From: Pseudomonadota bacterium
GTDB lineage: Bacteria > Pseudomonadota > Alphaproteobacteria > Puniceispirillales > Puniceispirillaceae
NCBI GenBank assembly: GCA_027620495.1
Contig: JAQCEA010000009.1
Coordinates: 1 to 64,000, forward strand
Length of the DNA stretch: 64,000 nucleotides
Reading direction: 5' to 3'
Of the stretch, positions 8,162 through 16,701 are shown piece after piece. Each line of letters opens with the position of its first letter. Within the stretch, counting starts at the first letter, position 1. The notes beneath the pieces were generated by a model. It was given only the letters and a program-made list of their open reading frames with translations, was not told the DNA's origin and ran no database searches. The translations under genes were made by a program, and so were the position numbers.

Positions 8162-8192
8162 AAAAAACGGCCGGGAAACCGGCCGTTATTTT
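8162..8192 (-). terminator. Strong, likely bidirectional rho-independent terminator
   Basis: This is a perfect 9-bp stem, AACGGCCGG / CCGGCCGTT (8166-8174 and 8179-8187), with a GAAA tetraloop. Reading the minus strand it is followed by TTTTTTA, so it ends the rpmJ transcript. Reading the plus strand it is followed by ATTTTA, so it can also end a tnpB-array transcript. It sits 18 bp after the truncated last repeat. Confidence 0.85.
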
Positions 8193-8237
8193 ACCCAGAT
8201 GATCCGCCGCCGCATCATTTATTGCGGCTGGGGGGCA

Positions 8238-8363
8238 TTAGCCCTGACGTGCCTTTAACCGTGGGTTCTTTTTGTTGATCACGTAAAGACGGCCGCGACG
8301 ACGCACTACCTGACAGTTACGATCGCGCGATTTCAGCGTCTTTAAAGAGCTGGCGACTTTCAT
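8238..8363 (-). CDS. rpmJ: 50S ribosomal protein L36 (bL36)
   Basis: This 41-aa gene is missing from the ORF track because of its size. The translation reads [20 protein letters not shown], then [21 protein letters not shown], which is bL36 of the short-loop alphaproteobacterial type. Only one of the zinc-binding cysteines of the C+ form remains (NCQVV), so it is likely a zinc-independent form. Start ATG is at 8363 with an AGGAGC ribosome-binding site 8 nt upstream. The terminator at 8162-8192 follows on its strand. It stands alone rather than in a ribosomal operon, as is common for rpmJ in alphaproteobacteria. Confidence 0.96.
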   Translation of the reverse strand: MKVASSLKTLKSRDRNCQVVRRRGRLYVINKKNPRLKARQG

Positions 8364-8507
8364 AATTAAAGCTCCTGAAACAACGGCCAATGGCCTGTTG
8401 GTGAAATAACAGCGCGCAAGCTAGCACCAGCCGCGCCCAAGGTCAATGGCCGATCACGGTTTTTTTAATGCTATTTATGCGATCACCGCCAGCCCCGACA
8501 GGGCGAT

Positions 8508-9146
8508 TTATCCGGGGCAAGCCACGCCAGTGCCTTGCAACCCGCAATAGCCATGCGGCACCTTGTGCAAATATTGCTGATGATAGGTTTCGGCATAATA
8601 AAATTCATCAGCCAGCGCCATTTCGGTGGTGATTTTGCCGTATCCGGCGGCAGTCAGCGCCTTTTGATAGCTGTGTGCCGACTGCGTTATCTGATCAAGC
8701 TGGGCTTGGTCAGATGCAAAAATAGCTGAACGATATTGTGTCCCGCGGTCATTGCCCTGCCGATAGCCTTGGGTGGGGTCATGCGCCTGCCAAAAGGTCT
8801 GCAACAATTGACCTAGCCCGATTTTTTCCGGGTCAAACACCACCAATACCACTTCGGTATGGCCAGTTTGACCAGAACAAACTTCTTCATAGGTGGGGTG
8901 CGGCGTGCGCCCGCCCGCATAGCCAACCGCCGTGACATAAACCCCGGGCATTGTCCAAAACAGCCGCTCTGCCCCCCAAAAACAACCAAGACCAAGCGTG
9001 ATCTGCTGCATCGACCCCGGAAATGGCGGCAATAATTCAGCACCCAAAACCGCATGCGCCCCGCCAGCAAAAATGGGTAACTGCCGCCCAGCCAGATATT
9101 CATCATCATGCGGCATACGGGTTTTAAACGGATTATCAAAAAACAT
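8508..9146 (-). CDS. msrA: Peptide methionine sulfoxide reductase MsrA
   Basis: MsrA reduces methionine-S-sulfoxide in proteins and free methionine. The catalytic GCFWGAE motif, the YAGG segment and HTEVV(L)VVFDP are present. A C-terminal Cys-rich tail ([15 protein letters not shown]) supplies the resolving cysteines. The track extends to 9218, but the ATG at 9146 ([12 protein letters not shown]) has a GAGG ribosome-binding site and a normal 212-aa length, so it is preferred. It lies 46 bp downstream of pgk on the same strand, probably co-transcribed. Confidence 0.93.
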   Translation of the reverse strand: MFFDNPFKTRMPHDDEYLAGRQLPIFAGGAHAVLGAELLPPFPGSMQQITLGLGCFWGAERLFWTMPGVYVTAVGYAGGRTPHPTYEEVCSGQTGHTEVVLVVFDPEKIGLGQLLQTFWQAHDPTQGYRQGNDRGTQYRSAIFASDQAQLDQITQSAHSYQKALTAAGYGKITTEMALADEFYYAETYHQQYLHKVPHGYCGLQGTGVACPG

Positions 9147-9192
9147 AGTGGCCTCTTTCAAATCGCGATTACCCGCAACAAGCGCTGTTGAT

Positions 9193-10392
9193 TTAACGCT
9201 GTTGCAAGGCGTCAACACCCGGCAAGGTTTTGCCCTCTAGCCATTCAAGAAAGGCCCCGCCAGCTGCCGATACGTATGAAAAATGGTCATTCACCCCGGC
9301 ATTTGCAAGGGCCGCCATTGTATCACCGCCACCGGCAACGCTCATCACCTGTTGGTCTTGTGTCAAGCGTGCCACCGCGCTGGCAACGGCATTTGTCGCC
9401 GCATCAAATGGTTTCAATTCAAACGCCCCCATCGGCCCATTCCAGACAATTGTCTGGCACCCGCCAAGAAACGCCGTGACCGCGGCCACCGATTGCGGCC
9501 CGGCATCGAGAATCATTTCATGATCGGCAATGTCGCTGCCATCGGTGACGCGATGCGGGGCGTTGGCGGCAAAGGCGGTCGCCACCACAAGATCGGTTGG
9601 CAAAATCATCCGGCACCCATTGGCATCAGCTTTCGCCATGATCGTTCTGGCCGTGTCCACCATATCTGGTTCGGCAAGTGATGCCCCAATCTGGATACCT
9701 TGTGCCAATAAAAATGTATTGGCCATGCCGCCGCCAAGGATAAGACCATCAACCTTGGTCACAAGATTTTCCAATAAGGCCAATTTGCTTGACACTTTTG
9801 CCCCGCCAACAACCGCCCCAAGCGGCCGCCGCGGCGCCGCCAATGCGGCATGCAAGGCTGTCAGTTCAGCGGCGAATGACCGGCCAGCCGCCGCTGGCAT
9901 TAACCGCGGCAAGGCATCAACCGATGCATGCGCCCGGTGCGCACAAGAAAACGCATCACCAACATAAACATCGCCAAGCGCGGCAAGCTTTTTGGCAAAT
10001 CCTTGATCATTGGCTTCTTCTTCTGGATAAAACCGCAAATTTTCCATCATCAGAATGTCGCCAGATTGCAACGCCGCCATCGCCGCAACGCCGCCAGCAC
10101 CAATAACATCTGTTTCAACAACCACTGGTTGTCCCAGCAATTTTGCCATGCAATCAGCCACCGGTTGCACGGTCAAACCGGCAACAACCTTGCCCTTTGG
10201 CCGCCCAAAATGCGTCAAAATGATGATTTTTGCCCGGGCCGCAACCAACGCCTGTAGGCCGGGCAAAATCCGTCTGATTCGCGTATCGTCGCTGACTTGC
10301 CCATCTTTGATCGGTACATTTATATCAAGGCGCAGCAACACCCGCTGATCTGCCAGATCCATTTCGTCAGCGAACAAAAATCCAGTCGTCAT
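9193..10392 (-). CDS. pgk: Phosphoglycerate kinase
   Basis: Pgk transfers phosphate between 1,3-bisphosphoglycerate and ADP in glycolysis and gluconeogenesis. Signature segments include [11 protein letters not shown] at the N terminus, [10 protein letters not shown], the hinge region [14 protein letters not shown], and the nucleotide-binding C-terminal [13 protein letters not shown]. The 399-aa length is standard. It is first in a minus-strand unit with msrA. The 200-bp divergent gap to the GT9 gene (10393-10592) should hold its promoter. I see no riboswitch or clear operator there. Confidence 0.97.
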   Translation of the reverse strand: MTTGFLFADEMDLADQRVLLRLDINVPIKDGQVSDDTRIRRILPGLQALVAARAKIIILTHFGRPKGKVVAGLTVQPVADCMAKLLGQPVVVETDVIGAGGVAAMAALQSGDILMMENLRFYPEEEANDQGFAKKLAALGDVYVGDAFSCAHRAHASVDALPRLMPAAAGRSFAAELTALHAALAAPRRPLGAVVGGAKVSSKLALLENLVTKVDGLILGGGMANTFLLAQGIQIGASLAEPDMVDTARTIMAKADANGCRMILPTDLVVATAFAANAPHRVTDGSDIADHEMILDAGPQSVAAVTAFLGGCQTIVWNGPMGAFELKPFDAATNAVASAVARLTQDQQVMSVAGGGDTMAALANAGVNDHFSYVSAAGGAFLEWLEGKTLPGVDALQQR

Positions 10393-10592
10393 AACGCCAC
10401 CCTATTTGTTGGCATGGTCTTCACACGTTCCGGCAAACCAATGTGCCGCCGGGGAAATGACTAGGTGAAATGACCAATTGAATATCAATATCGTTCCGGT
10501 TATTTAGAGATATTCAGGCGCAAGCGCAAGGCGGCAATAATGTCAGGGTTTCTGGCGTTTATTTAACGCGCATCGCCGCACAGGTATGGTTT

Positions 10593-11612
10593 ATGACACA
10601 TGTTCATTTTGGAAAGTCGCTTGGATTTGTTGCTGGCGGCATTGGGGATCAAATTTATCATCTGACCCAATTGCGCGCACTGGCCAGCGCCAGCCTTAAT
10701 GGCAAAATTGATCTTGCCTGTATTCACCCGGGTTCAATTGCCACCTTGCTTGCCAACAGCCCGTGGGCTGGCAATATTATCGATGCACGACCACTCAGAC
10801 GGTACATTCCGGCACTACGCGGGACTGGCACCGTTTCAAAAATCCGGCAGGCTAGATATAAAAGCGCCTTTATCCTGCACCGGTCGACCAGCTTTAAACT
10901 GGCGGCCTTGACAGCGGGCATACCCTATCGTGTGGGGCTTTATGGCCAGTGGCTTGATCAATTTATTCTGACCAAAAGCCTGCCTGCTGATGCGGGGGGA
11001 GATCGCCGCGCGTTATGGGGACACCGCCCGTTTATTGCTGCTGCCGATGAATGGATTGCGGCGCAAAATCTGGTGCTTGACGATAAAAGCCCGACAATCC
11101 TGCCTGCCCCCGATATGGTGGCCATTGTCGCAAATTTTCTGGCACATTTGCCGCGCCCAATTACCATTGTTAATCTGTTTGCCGCCGACCCAGCGCGGCG
11201 CTGGTCACTCGATCATGCCTGCACCACATTAAAAAATCTGGCGCACCAGATTGGCGGCAGCCTGATATTAAATGCCGGGCCTGATGCCGCTAGCTATCAT
11301 GATGCCATGCTGGAACAATGGGATGGGCCCGCCGATCGATTGATTGACAGTCTGCGGCACGCGCCGTCATTGGCACGCGATATCGCTCTCTATCATGCGG
11401 CAGATGGGTATGTTGGCGTTGATAGCTTCACTGCCAATCTTGCCTTTAATTGCAATCTGCCAGCAACTGTTCTATTTGCCAAAGCGGGCGACAGGTTGCG
11501 CTATAAACCAGCTGTTTTTGCGCTATTTCCAAATGCTGGCAAAGGGTTAGACAGCATTTCTTCGGATGACATTATCGATCAATGCGCCAACATGCTGCAG
11601 GCGTCTCGATAA
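10593..11612 (+). CDS. Glycosyltransferase family 9 (heptosyltransferase-like)
   Basis: This 339-aa GT-B protein of the ADP-heptose:LPS heptosyltransferase group would build LPS core or another surface glycan. Visible family traits are an N-terminal G-rich loop (GFVAGGIGDQIYHLTQLRAL), a central strand (ITIVNLFAADPARRWSLDH) in the place where GT9 enzymes bind the nucleotide sugar, and the acceptor/donor loop ADGYVGVDSFTANLAFNC, matching the usual VGxDTGxxHLA region in a divergent form. The donor and acceptor cannot be told. The convergent DUF6165 gene 20 bp away belongs to a family often seen near LPS genes. Confidence 0.7.
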   Translation: MTHVHFGKSLGFVAGGIGDQIYHLTQLRALASASLNGKIDLACIHPGSIATLLANSPWAGNIIDARPLRRYIPALRGTGTVSKIRQARYKSAFILHRSTSFKLAALTAGIPYRVGLYGQWLDQFILTKSLPADAGGDRRALWGHRPFIAAADEWIAAQNLVLDDKSPTILPAPDMVAIVANFLAHLPRPITIVNLFAADPARRWSLDHACTTLKNLAHQIGGSLILNAGPDAASYHDAMLEQWDGPADRLIDSLRHAPSLARDIALYHAADGYVGVDSFTANLAFNCNLPATVLFAKAGDRLRYKPAVFALFPNAGKGLDSISSDDIIDQCANMLQASR

Positions 11613-11631
11613 TATGAGCCGCCGAACTGAA

Positions 11632-12018
11632 CTAATAAGATTCGTAAGATTTCTCTTCGACCAAAGCTGACCCGGTTGCCAAATTGATTTGCTTTTTGAT
11701 TTCGGCCCGCTTGTCATTTGTTACATATACCGCACGTGCCAATCTGATAAATTCATCGTCAAATCTTTTGGCGGCTTCTTTTTCCCGGATATCATCTTCG
11801 ATATCCCATAGCGCCTCATTGACCGACTTTAATTCAGCCATCAAGCCCTGTATCTGATCGGTGGTAAATGCATCACCAGCCACCAGCGGAAGCAACGCAT
11901 CAAGCTCATTCTGTATATTGGTCCGCTTGGCCGCATCGGAAATATGCGCCAGCTTAATTTGCAAAATTGTTATTTTATCTAGAACTTCACCAACTGAAAC
12001 AGGAACTTGGAGTTGCAT
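11632..12018 (-). CDS. DUF6165-like small helical protein
   Basis: This is a 128-aa protein of unknown function. The N terminus VPVSVGEVLDKITILQIKLAHI is typical of a small family I recall as DUF6165. The rest is predicted mostly helical and charged (AELKSVNEALWDIEDDIREKE, FDDEFIRLARAVYVTNDKRAEIKKQIN). It has no signal peptide and no membrane segment. Members often sit near surface-polysaccharide genes, consistent with the GT9 neighbour, but the biochemical role is unknown. Confidence 0.6.
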   Translation of the reverse strand: MQLQVPVSVGEVLDKITILQIKLAHISDAAKRTNIQNELDALLPLVAGDAFTTDQIQGLMAELKSVNEALWDIEDDIREKEAAKRFDDEFIRLARAVYVTNDKRAEIKKQINLATGSALVEEKSYESY

Positions 12019-12120
12019 GGCTGACCTTTATTGAAGTAATGAGGGTGGCAAGGAATAGATGAATGCGGCGTTGCTGTCATGAAATACAACTATCTTCTAA
12101 AGATCAAGATGATCAGAAAT

Positions 12121-12192
12121 TTCATTTGAGCCAGGGTTCATTTAAGCCAGAGTTCATTTGAGTCAGGGTTCATTTGAGACAGAGTTCATCTG
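12121..12192. repeat. 16-bp tandem repeat, four copies plus a partial
   Basis: The unit TTCATTTGAGCCAGGG and variants occur at 12121, 12137, 12153 and 12169, with a partial TTCATCTG at 12185. Copies 1 and 3 end in GGG while 2 and 4 end in GAG, so the array also has a 32-bp higher-order period. It lies in the 290-bp gap between the DUF6165 gene (minus) and azlC (plus), upstream of both. Apart from this repeat I see nothing else recognisable in the gap. Confidence 0.85.
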
Positions 12193-12308
12193 GCATATCT
12201 CTGGTTTGGGGAGAATCGGTAAAATGGTGGGCACCCCTTGTCCAATCTGCCATTCAGCGTAATATGATGTCGTTTTTTCATCCATAAGATCATCTGCCGC
12301 GCTATCTC

Positions 12309-13055
12309 ATGCCAGAAATCCACGCTCACCGCCAGCCCGCCGCCGAATTTTGGCTTGGCGTGCGGCATGAACTGCCACTCCAGCTTGGCGTTATTCCTTT
12401 TGGGCTGGTCTTCGGCATTTTAGGTCTTGCCAGCGGGTTAACCGGCCTGCAAACAATTTTGCTGTCCTCCATCTTGTTTGGCGGGGCCAGTCAGGTGGTT
12501 TTTGCCCAGCTTTGGGCCGCAGGTGTGCCACCATTGGTTGTCGGCGGTTCCGTTGGCGTGGTGAATTTACGGCATGTTCTCTACAGCGCATCAATGGCGC
12601 AATATCTGCGGCATTTGCCGCTGAGGTGGCGCATTCTTCTTGGCTATTTATTGACCGACGAGGCCTATGCTGTATCCATCAAGCGGTTTCGAGACGGGCC
12701 AGACAGCCCGCATCAGCATTGCCATCTTCTTGGCAGTGGCGTGACCTTATGGGTGGCGTGGCAAGCCTCGACAGTCATTGGCGTTATCGCTGGGACAACC
12801 ATTCCTGATTCTTGGTCGCTTTCATTTGCCATTCCGCTGACTTTTATTGCTGTGGTCGCCCCCAGCATTCGACGGCGAGCTGATCTTGTGGCCTGTGTGG
12901 TGGCCGCCGCTCTGTCACTGATCTGCCAACCGCTGCCATGGAAATCATGGATCATCGTTGCTGCCTGTGGCGGCATTGCTGCTGGCTGGCTGACGCATTA
13001 CCACGCCCAGACACGGGGCAAATTTACCGTTGACAAAAATGGTGGGACGTCATGA
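12309..13055 (+). CDS. azlC: AzlC family branched-chain amino acid exporter, large subunit
   Basis: AzlC with AzlD exports branched-chain or related amino acids. The 248-aa protein begins with the family signature (ELPLQLGVIPFGLVFGILGLASGL), followed by SILFGGASQVVFAQL and VNLRHVLYSASMAQYL, and has about six to seven membrane segments. Its stop overlaps the azlD start by 4 nt (ATGA), so they are translationally coupled. No obvious ribosome-binding site is visible at 12309, so the start is less certain than the gene. Confidence 0.88.
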   Translation: MPEIHAHRQPAAEFWLGVRHELPLQLGVIPFGLVFGILGLASGLTGLQTILLSSILFGGASQVVFAQLWAAGVPPLVVGGSVGVVNLRHVLYSASMAQYLRHLPLRWRILLGYLLTDEAYAVSIKRFRDGPDSPHQHCHLLGSGVTLWVAWQASTVIGVIAGTTIPDSWSLSFAIPLTFIAVVAPSIRRRADLVACVVAAALSLICQPLPWKSWIIVAACGGIAAGWLTHYHAQTRGKFTVDKNGGTS

Positions 13056-13366
13056 TCTGGCTGGTGATGATCTTTGGCGGTACATTCACCTTTTGCACAC
13101 GGTTTGTGATGCTGAGCGGATGGGTGGCACATGGCCTGCCAAAATGGTTGATTGATGCGCTTGCTTTTGTACCCATCGCCGTTTTAACGGCAATCCTTGT
13201 GCCAGCGGTTCTGATCGACCCGGCAACGCAACAGATTATTGTGATAGGAAATGCGCGGGTTGTTGCCGCCGTTGTCGCCACGATCATGGCCCTGCTGACA
13301 CGCAATGTGATTGCCACCATCAGTTCGGGGCTGGCAACATTATGGTTTGTGCAATGGTGGCTGTGA
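13052..13366 (+). CDS. azlD: AzlD family branched-chain amino acid exporter, small subunit
   Basis: This 104-aa membrane protein has about four hydrophobic segments. The family pattern FGGTFTFCTRFVMLSG, then LPKWLIDALAFVPIAVLTAILVP, matches AzlD, which partners AzlC in amino acid export. The start codon overlaps the azlC stop. It is followed after 37 bp by the convergent phhB gene. Confidence 0.88.
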   Translation: MIWLVMIFGGTFTFCTRFVMLSGWVAHGLPKWLIDALAFVPIAVLTAILVPAVLIDPATQQIIVIGNARVVAAVVATIMALLTRNVIATISSGLATLWFVQWWL

Positions 13367-13403
13367 CTTGCCACAAGCTGGACCAGCTTATGGTTTCGCG
13401 GGC

Positions 13404-13718
13404 TTATGTTTGACCTGAATCTTTGGCGATCGCATCGCTTTTTTGGGCCAGTTTCAGATCAAGGCTCGTCACCCCACCAGATGCATGCGTTGTCCATCTG
13501 ATGCACACCTTGTTATAAACATTCTGCCATTCTGGATGATGATTGGCACGTTCAGCCGCCAAAGCGACCCGGCTCACAAACCCAAAGGCTGCATTAAATC
13601 CTGAAAATACATATGTTTTCTCCAGCGCAGGTTGGCCTGAATCGGTGCGAACCGCCCACCCGTCAAGCTGTTTGATGGCGGTATCGATTTCAGCCTTTGT
13701 CAAAATCTCATAGGACAT
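13404..13718 (-). CDS. phhB: Pterin-4a-carbinolamine dehydratase
   Basis: The enzyme dehydrates 4a-hydroxytetrahydrobiopterin, recycling the cofactor of aromatic amino acid hydroxylases. The active-site segment [16 protein letters not shown] and the following [17 protein letters not shown] are typical. The track start (13757) adds 13 residues. The ATG at 13718 has GAGGAG upstream and gives the normal 104 aa. No phenylalanine hydroxylase is in the window, so its partner enzyme is elsewhere or its role differs. Confidence 0.92.
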   Translation of the reverse strand: MSYEILTKAEIDTAIKQLDGWAVRTDSGQPALEKTYVFSGFNAAFGFVSRVALAAERANHHPEWQNVYNKVCIRWTTHASGGVTSLDLKLAQKSDAIAKDSGQT

Positions 13719-13800
13719 TTTTGCGCTCCTCTGGCATCTACGGCCTGCATGGGTCATGCTGGCCTTTTAACTATAGGCAAAACAGACTAAACTGTCAGCC

Positions 13801-14265
13801 ATGTCCAAGACTGTGTTACTGATTGCCCATACCCCCTCTGCGAACACGCTGGCACTTGCCACTGCCGCTATGGATTCTGTTGCCAGCCATGACACTGGTG
13901 ATGTTGGTATGCGGTGCCTGTCCCCCTTTGACGTCTCTGCAAAAGATGTCAGCGACGCTGCCGCGGTAATCATCGGCACCACCGAAAATATCGGATATAT
14001 GGCCGGGGCAACAAAAGATATGTTTGACAGATGCTATAATGACTGGCTCGACAGCACCGCCGCCAAACCGGTGGCGATTTATATCCGCGCTGGTCTTGAC
14101 GGCACCGCAACCAAAACCGCATTGACCTCGATATGCGGTGGGTTGAAATGGCGCTTGATCGCGGCACCGCTGATCGTTCGCGGCAGTTGGCAAGATACGT
14201 TTTGTGATCAGGTCAGTGAGTTATGCCTTAGCGTTGTCCTTGGCATAGATAGCGGCATTTATTGA
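13801..14265 (+). CDS. Flavodoxin-like protein
   Basis: This 154-aa protein has a flavodoxin-type fold. The first strand and phosphate loop read VLLIAHTPSANTLALA, followed by AAVIIGTTENIGYMAGATKDMFDR, the region that contacts the flavin ring in this family. It probably binds FMN and acts as an NAD(P)H-dependent reductase or electron carrier, but the partner is unknown. It overlaps the convergent PCuAC gene by 7 bp. Confidence 0.7.
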   Translation: MSKTVLLIAHTPSANTLALATAAMDSVASHDTGDVGMRCLSPFDVSAKDVSDAAAVIIGTTENIGYMAGATKDMFDRCYNDWLDSTAAKPVAIYIRAGLDGTATKTALTSICGGLKWRLIAAPLIVRGSWQDTFCDQVSELCLSVVLGIDSGIY

Positions 14266-14777
14266 GATTTTTTTGAATGATCCTGATTATGCGAGGCATC
14301 GTGTCCCGGCATGTTCATCATGATATCCGCGGGCCGTTTTGCCGTTCCGGTAAGCTTTATGTCACCGGCTTTTTCAAAAACCAGAATGATTTCATGCTGG
14401 CTGTCCGGGGCCAAATCGGTGGTCAATCCCATCAACATAATATGTAAACCGCCCGGGGCCAGCGTCACGCTGTCACCAGCGGCAATGGCAAGGCCACCAT
14501 CAACAGCCCGCATCCGCATCACCCCTTGATCCATTTCCATTGAATGGATTTCAACACGCTGTGCAATGGTCGCTTTTGCCGCGATCAGGCGATCATCCGA
14601 AACACCATTATTGGTAATTTTCAGATAGGCGGCGCTACTTGGCATGCCCGCCACCGTGGCCCGAAGCTGCATTTCTGAAAAACTGAATATGTCGCTGGCA
14701 GCGGCGATGGAGTTCATACCGCTCATCACCATCATTGCCAATGCCACAACCACAGGTCTATGCAAAATCTTGGCCAT
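14259..14777 (-). CDS. Periplasmic copper chaperone PCu(A)C family
   Basis: PCu(A)C proteins carry Cu(I) in the periplasm and help metallate the CuA/CuB centres of cytochrome oxidase. A signal peptide is evident (about residues 1-28). The metal-binding pattern H-x-M...M...H-x-M is visible as EIHSMEMDQGVMRM and GGLHIMLMGL, with the spacing expected of the family. The His/Met-rich tail (MNMPGHDASHNQDHSKK) may bind extra copper. At 172 aa it is of normal length. No copper enzyme neighbours are present; the next gene upstream is an lldD homologue. Confidence 0.9.
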   Translation of the reverse strand: MAKILHRPVVVALAMMVMSGMNSIAAASDIFSFSEMQLRATVAGMPSSAAYLKITNNGVSDDRLIAAKATIAQRVEIHSMEMDQGVMRMRAVDGGLAIAAGDSVTLAPGGLHIMLMGLTTDLAPDSQHEIILVFEKAGDIKLTGTAKRPADIMMNMPGHDASHNQDHSKKSQ

Positions 14778-14792
14778 TATTCTTGCCGTTTC

Positions 14793-16001
14793 CTAACGAT
14801 TAAGTCGCTTTACTTCATCGATTGTCTTCAAGCCTAGTTGCGCCATCACGTCACGCACTTCTTCGAGCAGAATGGTCGCCGCATGGTGTCCACCTTTTTT
14901 ACCAAGCGCCGCAACCGCATACATAAAGCCGCGCCCCAATAGCACAAAATCTGCACCTGCTGACAATGCCCGCACCACATCAAGGCCAGAGCGGATGCCA
15001 CTATCAACAACAAGTGGTACATCCGGGCCAACCGCGGCGCGAATAGCCGCAAGTTTTGCCAACGGTGCTGGGGCGGCATCAAGCTGGCGCCCCCCATGGT
15101 TCGATACAACAATGCCATCGATGCCGAGATTGACCGCACGTGCCGCATCCTGACCATGCAGAATGCCTTTTAAAAACATGTTGCCATCCCAGCTTTTACG
15201 AATCTCCGCCAGATAATCCCAATCCAGCGAGCCATTTAACTGTTCACCAATAAATTTGGTAATCTGACCAGCACCATGTTGCTTTGCATAAGGTTCCATA
15301 TTACGAAAACGCGCCCCGCCATTCAGCAATGTCCGCACCGCCCATTCTGGACGCAACATACTTTGCCAGATGACCCGTGGAGTAAAGCTGGAATTGCCAC
15401 GACTGCCAAGCGGCGCGCCAGCAATGCGCATATGTTCACGCCGGCTAGGTGCTGGCACATCAGCAGTGACAACTAGATTTTGATAGCCATGTTCTTTGGC
15501 CCGGCGCAGCAAATCCTTCATGATCGCGCGGTCTTTTGGGGCGTATAATTGAAACCAAGCCATCTTGCCAGCCGATTGCGCCACCATTTCAATCGATTCA
15601 CCAGCAACAGTGCTGAGAATATAGGGAAACCCATGGGCTTTGGCGGCGGCACCCAGAATTGATTCAGCCCCCGGCCAGATCAGCGATGAAAGCCCAACCG
15701 GGGCCACCCCAAAAGGCGCGTTATATCCAACGCCAAAGATTTGCGTACTTAAATCCGGATTAACCCGCCCGCGCATAAATTGCGGCGTTAATTCAATACC
15801 ATCAAGATAGGCCCGGTTATTGTCTTTGGCATGGTCCTGACCGGTACCCGAATCTAGATAGGCAAATACAAATTTTGGAATGCGGCGCGCCGCTGGCGCC
15901 TCTAGATCGGTCAAGCGCGGATATTTGTTCATCAAATCCATTACATCACCCCACATCCAAGGCGCTGGATGCCAATCATGGCTGTAGTTGGTAACATTCA
16001 A
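14793..16001 (-). CDS. lldD: FMN-dependent alpha-hydroxyacid dehydrogenase (L-lactate dehydrogenase-like)
   Basis: This is a flavoenzyme of the glycolate oxidase/LldD family that oxidises an L-2-hydroxyacid, most likely L-lactate. The TIM-barrel motifs are present: PFGVAPVGLSSLIWPGAE near the FMN site, WFQLYAPKDRAIM, GIVVSNHGGRQLD with the catalytic His, and VDSGIRSGLDVVRAL with the phosphate-binding residues. It is 402 aa, slightly longer than the plain 380-aa LldD because of an N-terminal extension (MNVTNYSHDWHPAPWMWGDV). A paralogue lies at 36895-38049. Substrate specificity cannot be read from the sequence. Confidence 0.85.
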   Translation of the reverse strand: MNVTNYSHDWHPAPWMWGDVMDLMNKYPRLTDLEAPAARRIPKFVFAYLDSGTGQDHAKDNNRAYLDGIELTPQFMRGRVNPDLSTQIFGVGYNAPFGVAPVGLSSLIWPGAESILGAAAKAHGFPYILSTVAGESIEMVAQSAGKMAWFQLYAPKDRAIMKDLLRRAKEHGYQNLVVTADVPAPSRREHMRIAGAPLGSRGNSSFTPRVIWQSMLRPEWAVRTLLNGGARFRNMEPYAKQHGAGQITKFIGEQLNGSLDWDYLAEIRKSWDGNMFLKGILHGQDAARAVNLGIDGIVVSNHGGRQLDAAPAPLAKLAAIRAAVGPDVPLVVDSGIRSGLDVVRALSAGADFVLLGRGFMYAVAALGKKGGHHAATILLEEVRDVMAQLGLKTIDEVKRLNR

Positions 16002-16194
16002 CTTTCATCAACTGCGTGTATTTTATGTACAATGTCCAGACCAGTTGGGCAATAAGCAGTCGGGGGGACTGCGCCATCTTGCCGCGATATCATCTATGCC
16101 ACAACAACTTGCTAAATCCCGGGTTTCTGTCTAGCACATAGGCGGGTGGCAGATTTTTTGAACAAACCATGACTTGATATAATAATGTGAAGAT

Positions 16195-16632
16195 ATGACT
16201 GCGAAATCAAAACGATTATTTGTCATTGCCGCTATTGCATCTCTGCTTGGCATTGCCGCTATGCTGGTACTAGGGGCGTTGCGCGATAATATCGTATTTT
16301 TTTATACCCCGTCTGAAATCAGCCAATCAGATAGAGAATCTGGGCGACAATTACGGCTTGGCGGTCTGGTAAAAGACGGCAGTGTCGAGATAGACGGCAT
16401 GCAATCTGTTTTTATCGTAACAGATGGCAGTTCCGACATCATTGTTCGGTACAACAATGCCTTGCCAAGCCTGTTTCGTGAGGGCCAAGGTGTGGTTGCC
16501 GAAGGCCAAATCGAAAATGGTATATTCATGGCGCAAAATGTGCTGGCCAAACATGATGAAAATTATATGCCAGCTGAGGTTGCCGATAAATTGAAAGAAC
16601 AAGGTGTGTGGCAGGGCGGCACGTCAAATTAA
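16195..16632 (+). CDS. ccmE: Cytochrome c maturation heme chaperone CcmE
   Basis: CcmE holds heme covalently in the periplasm and passes it to apocytochrome c. An N-terminal membrane anchor (LFVIAAIASLLGIAAMLVLGAL) precedes the beta-barrel domain. The heme-binding histidine lies in LAKHDENYMP near the C terminus. The 145-aa length is normal. It stands alone; other ccm genes are outside this window, which is common in alphaproteobacteria. Confidence 0.95.
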   Translation: MTAKSKRLFVIAAIASLLGIAAMLVLGALRDNIVFFYTPSEISQSDRESGRQLRLGGLVKDGSVEIDGMQSVFIVTDGSSDIIVRYNNALPSLFREGQGVVAEGQIENGIFMAQNVLAKHDENYMPAEVADKLKEQGVWQGGTSN

Positions 16633-16644
16633 CTGACCCCTGCC

Positions 16645-16688
16645 CTTTGATAATTTAGGCCCGGCATAATTTAGGCCCGGCATCAAAG
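16645..16688. repeat. 16-bp tandem duplication inside a small inverted repeat
   Basis: ATAATTTAGGCCCGGC occurs twice head-to-tail (16650-16665 and 16666-16681), flanked by CTTTGAT and ATCAAAG that can close a stem. It sits between the convergent ccmE and EamA genes and may act as a weak shared terminator. It could also be replication slippage. Confidence 0.6.
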
Positions 16689-16701
16689 CGGCGTTATCTT
16701 T

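Noticed and set aside
6605-8192. A complete IS200/IS605 insertion sequence
   Set aside because: There is no tnpA, no matching ends that I can define, and the right side is a multi-repeat array rather than a single right end.
8364-8507. A classical terminator after msrA
   Set aside because: Several short GC-rich inverted segments exist but none pairs well with a following T-run on the minus strand.
13801-14777. Fusion or frameshift between the flavodoxin and PCuAC genes
   Set aside because: They are convergent genes overlapping by 7 bp at their stops, each complete.
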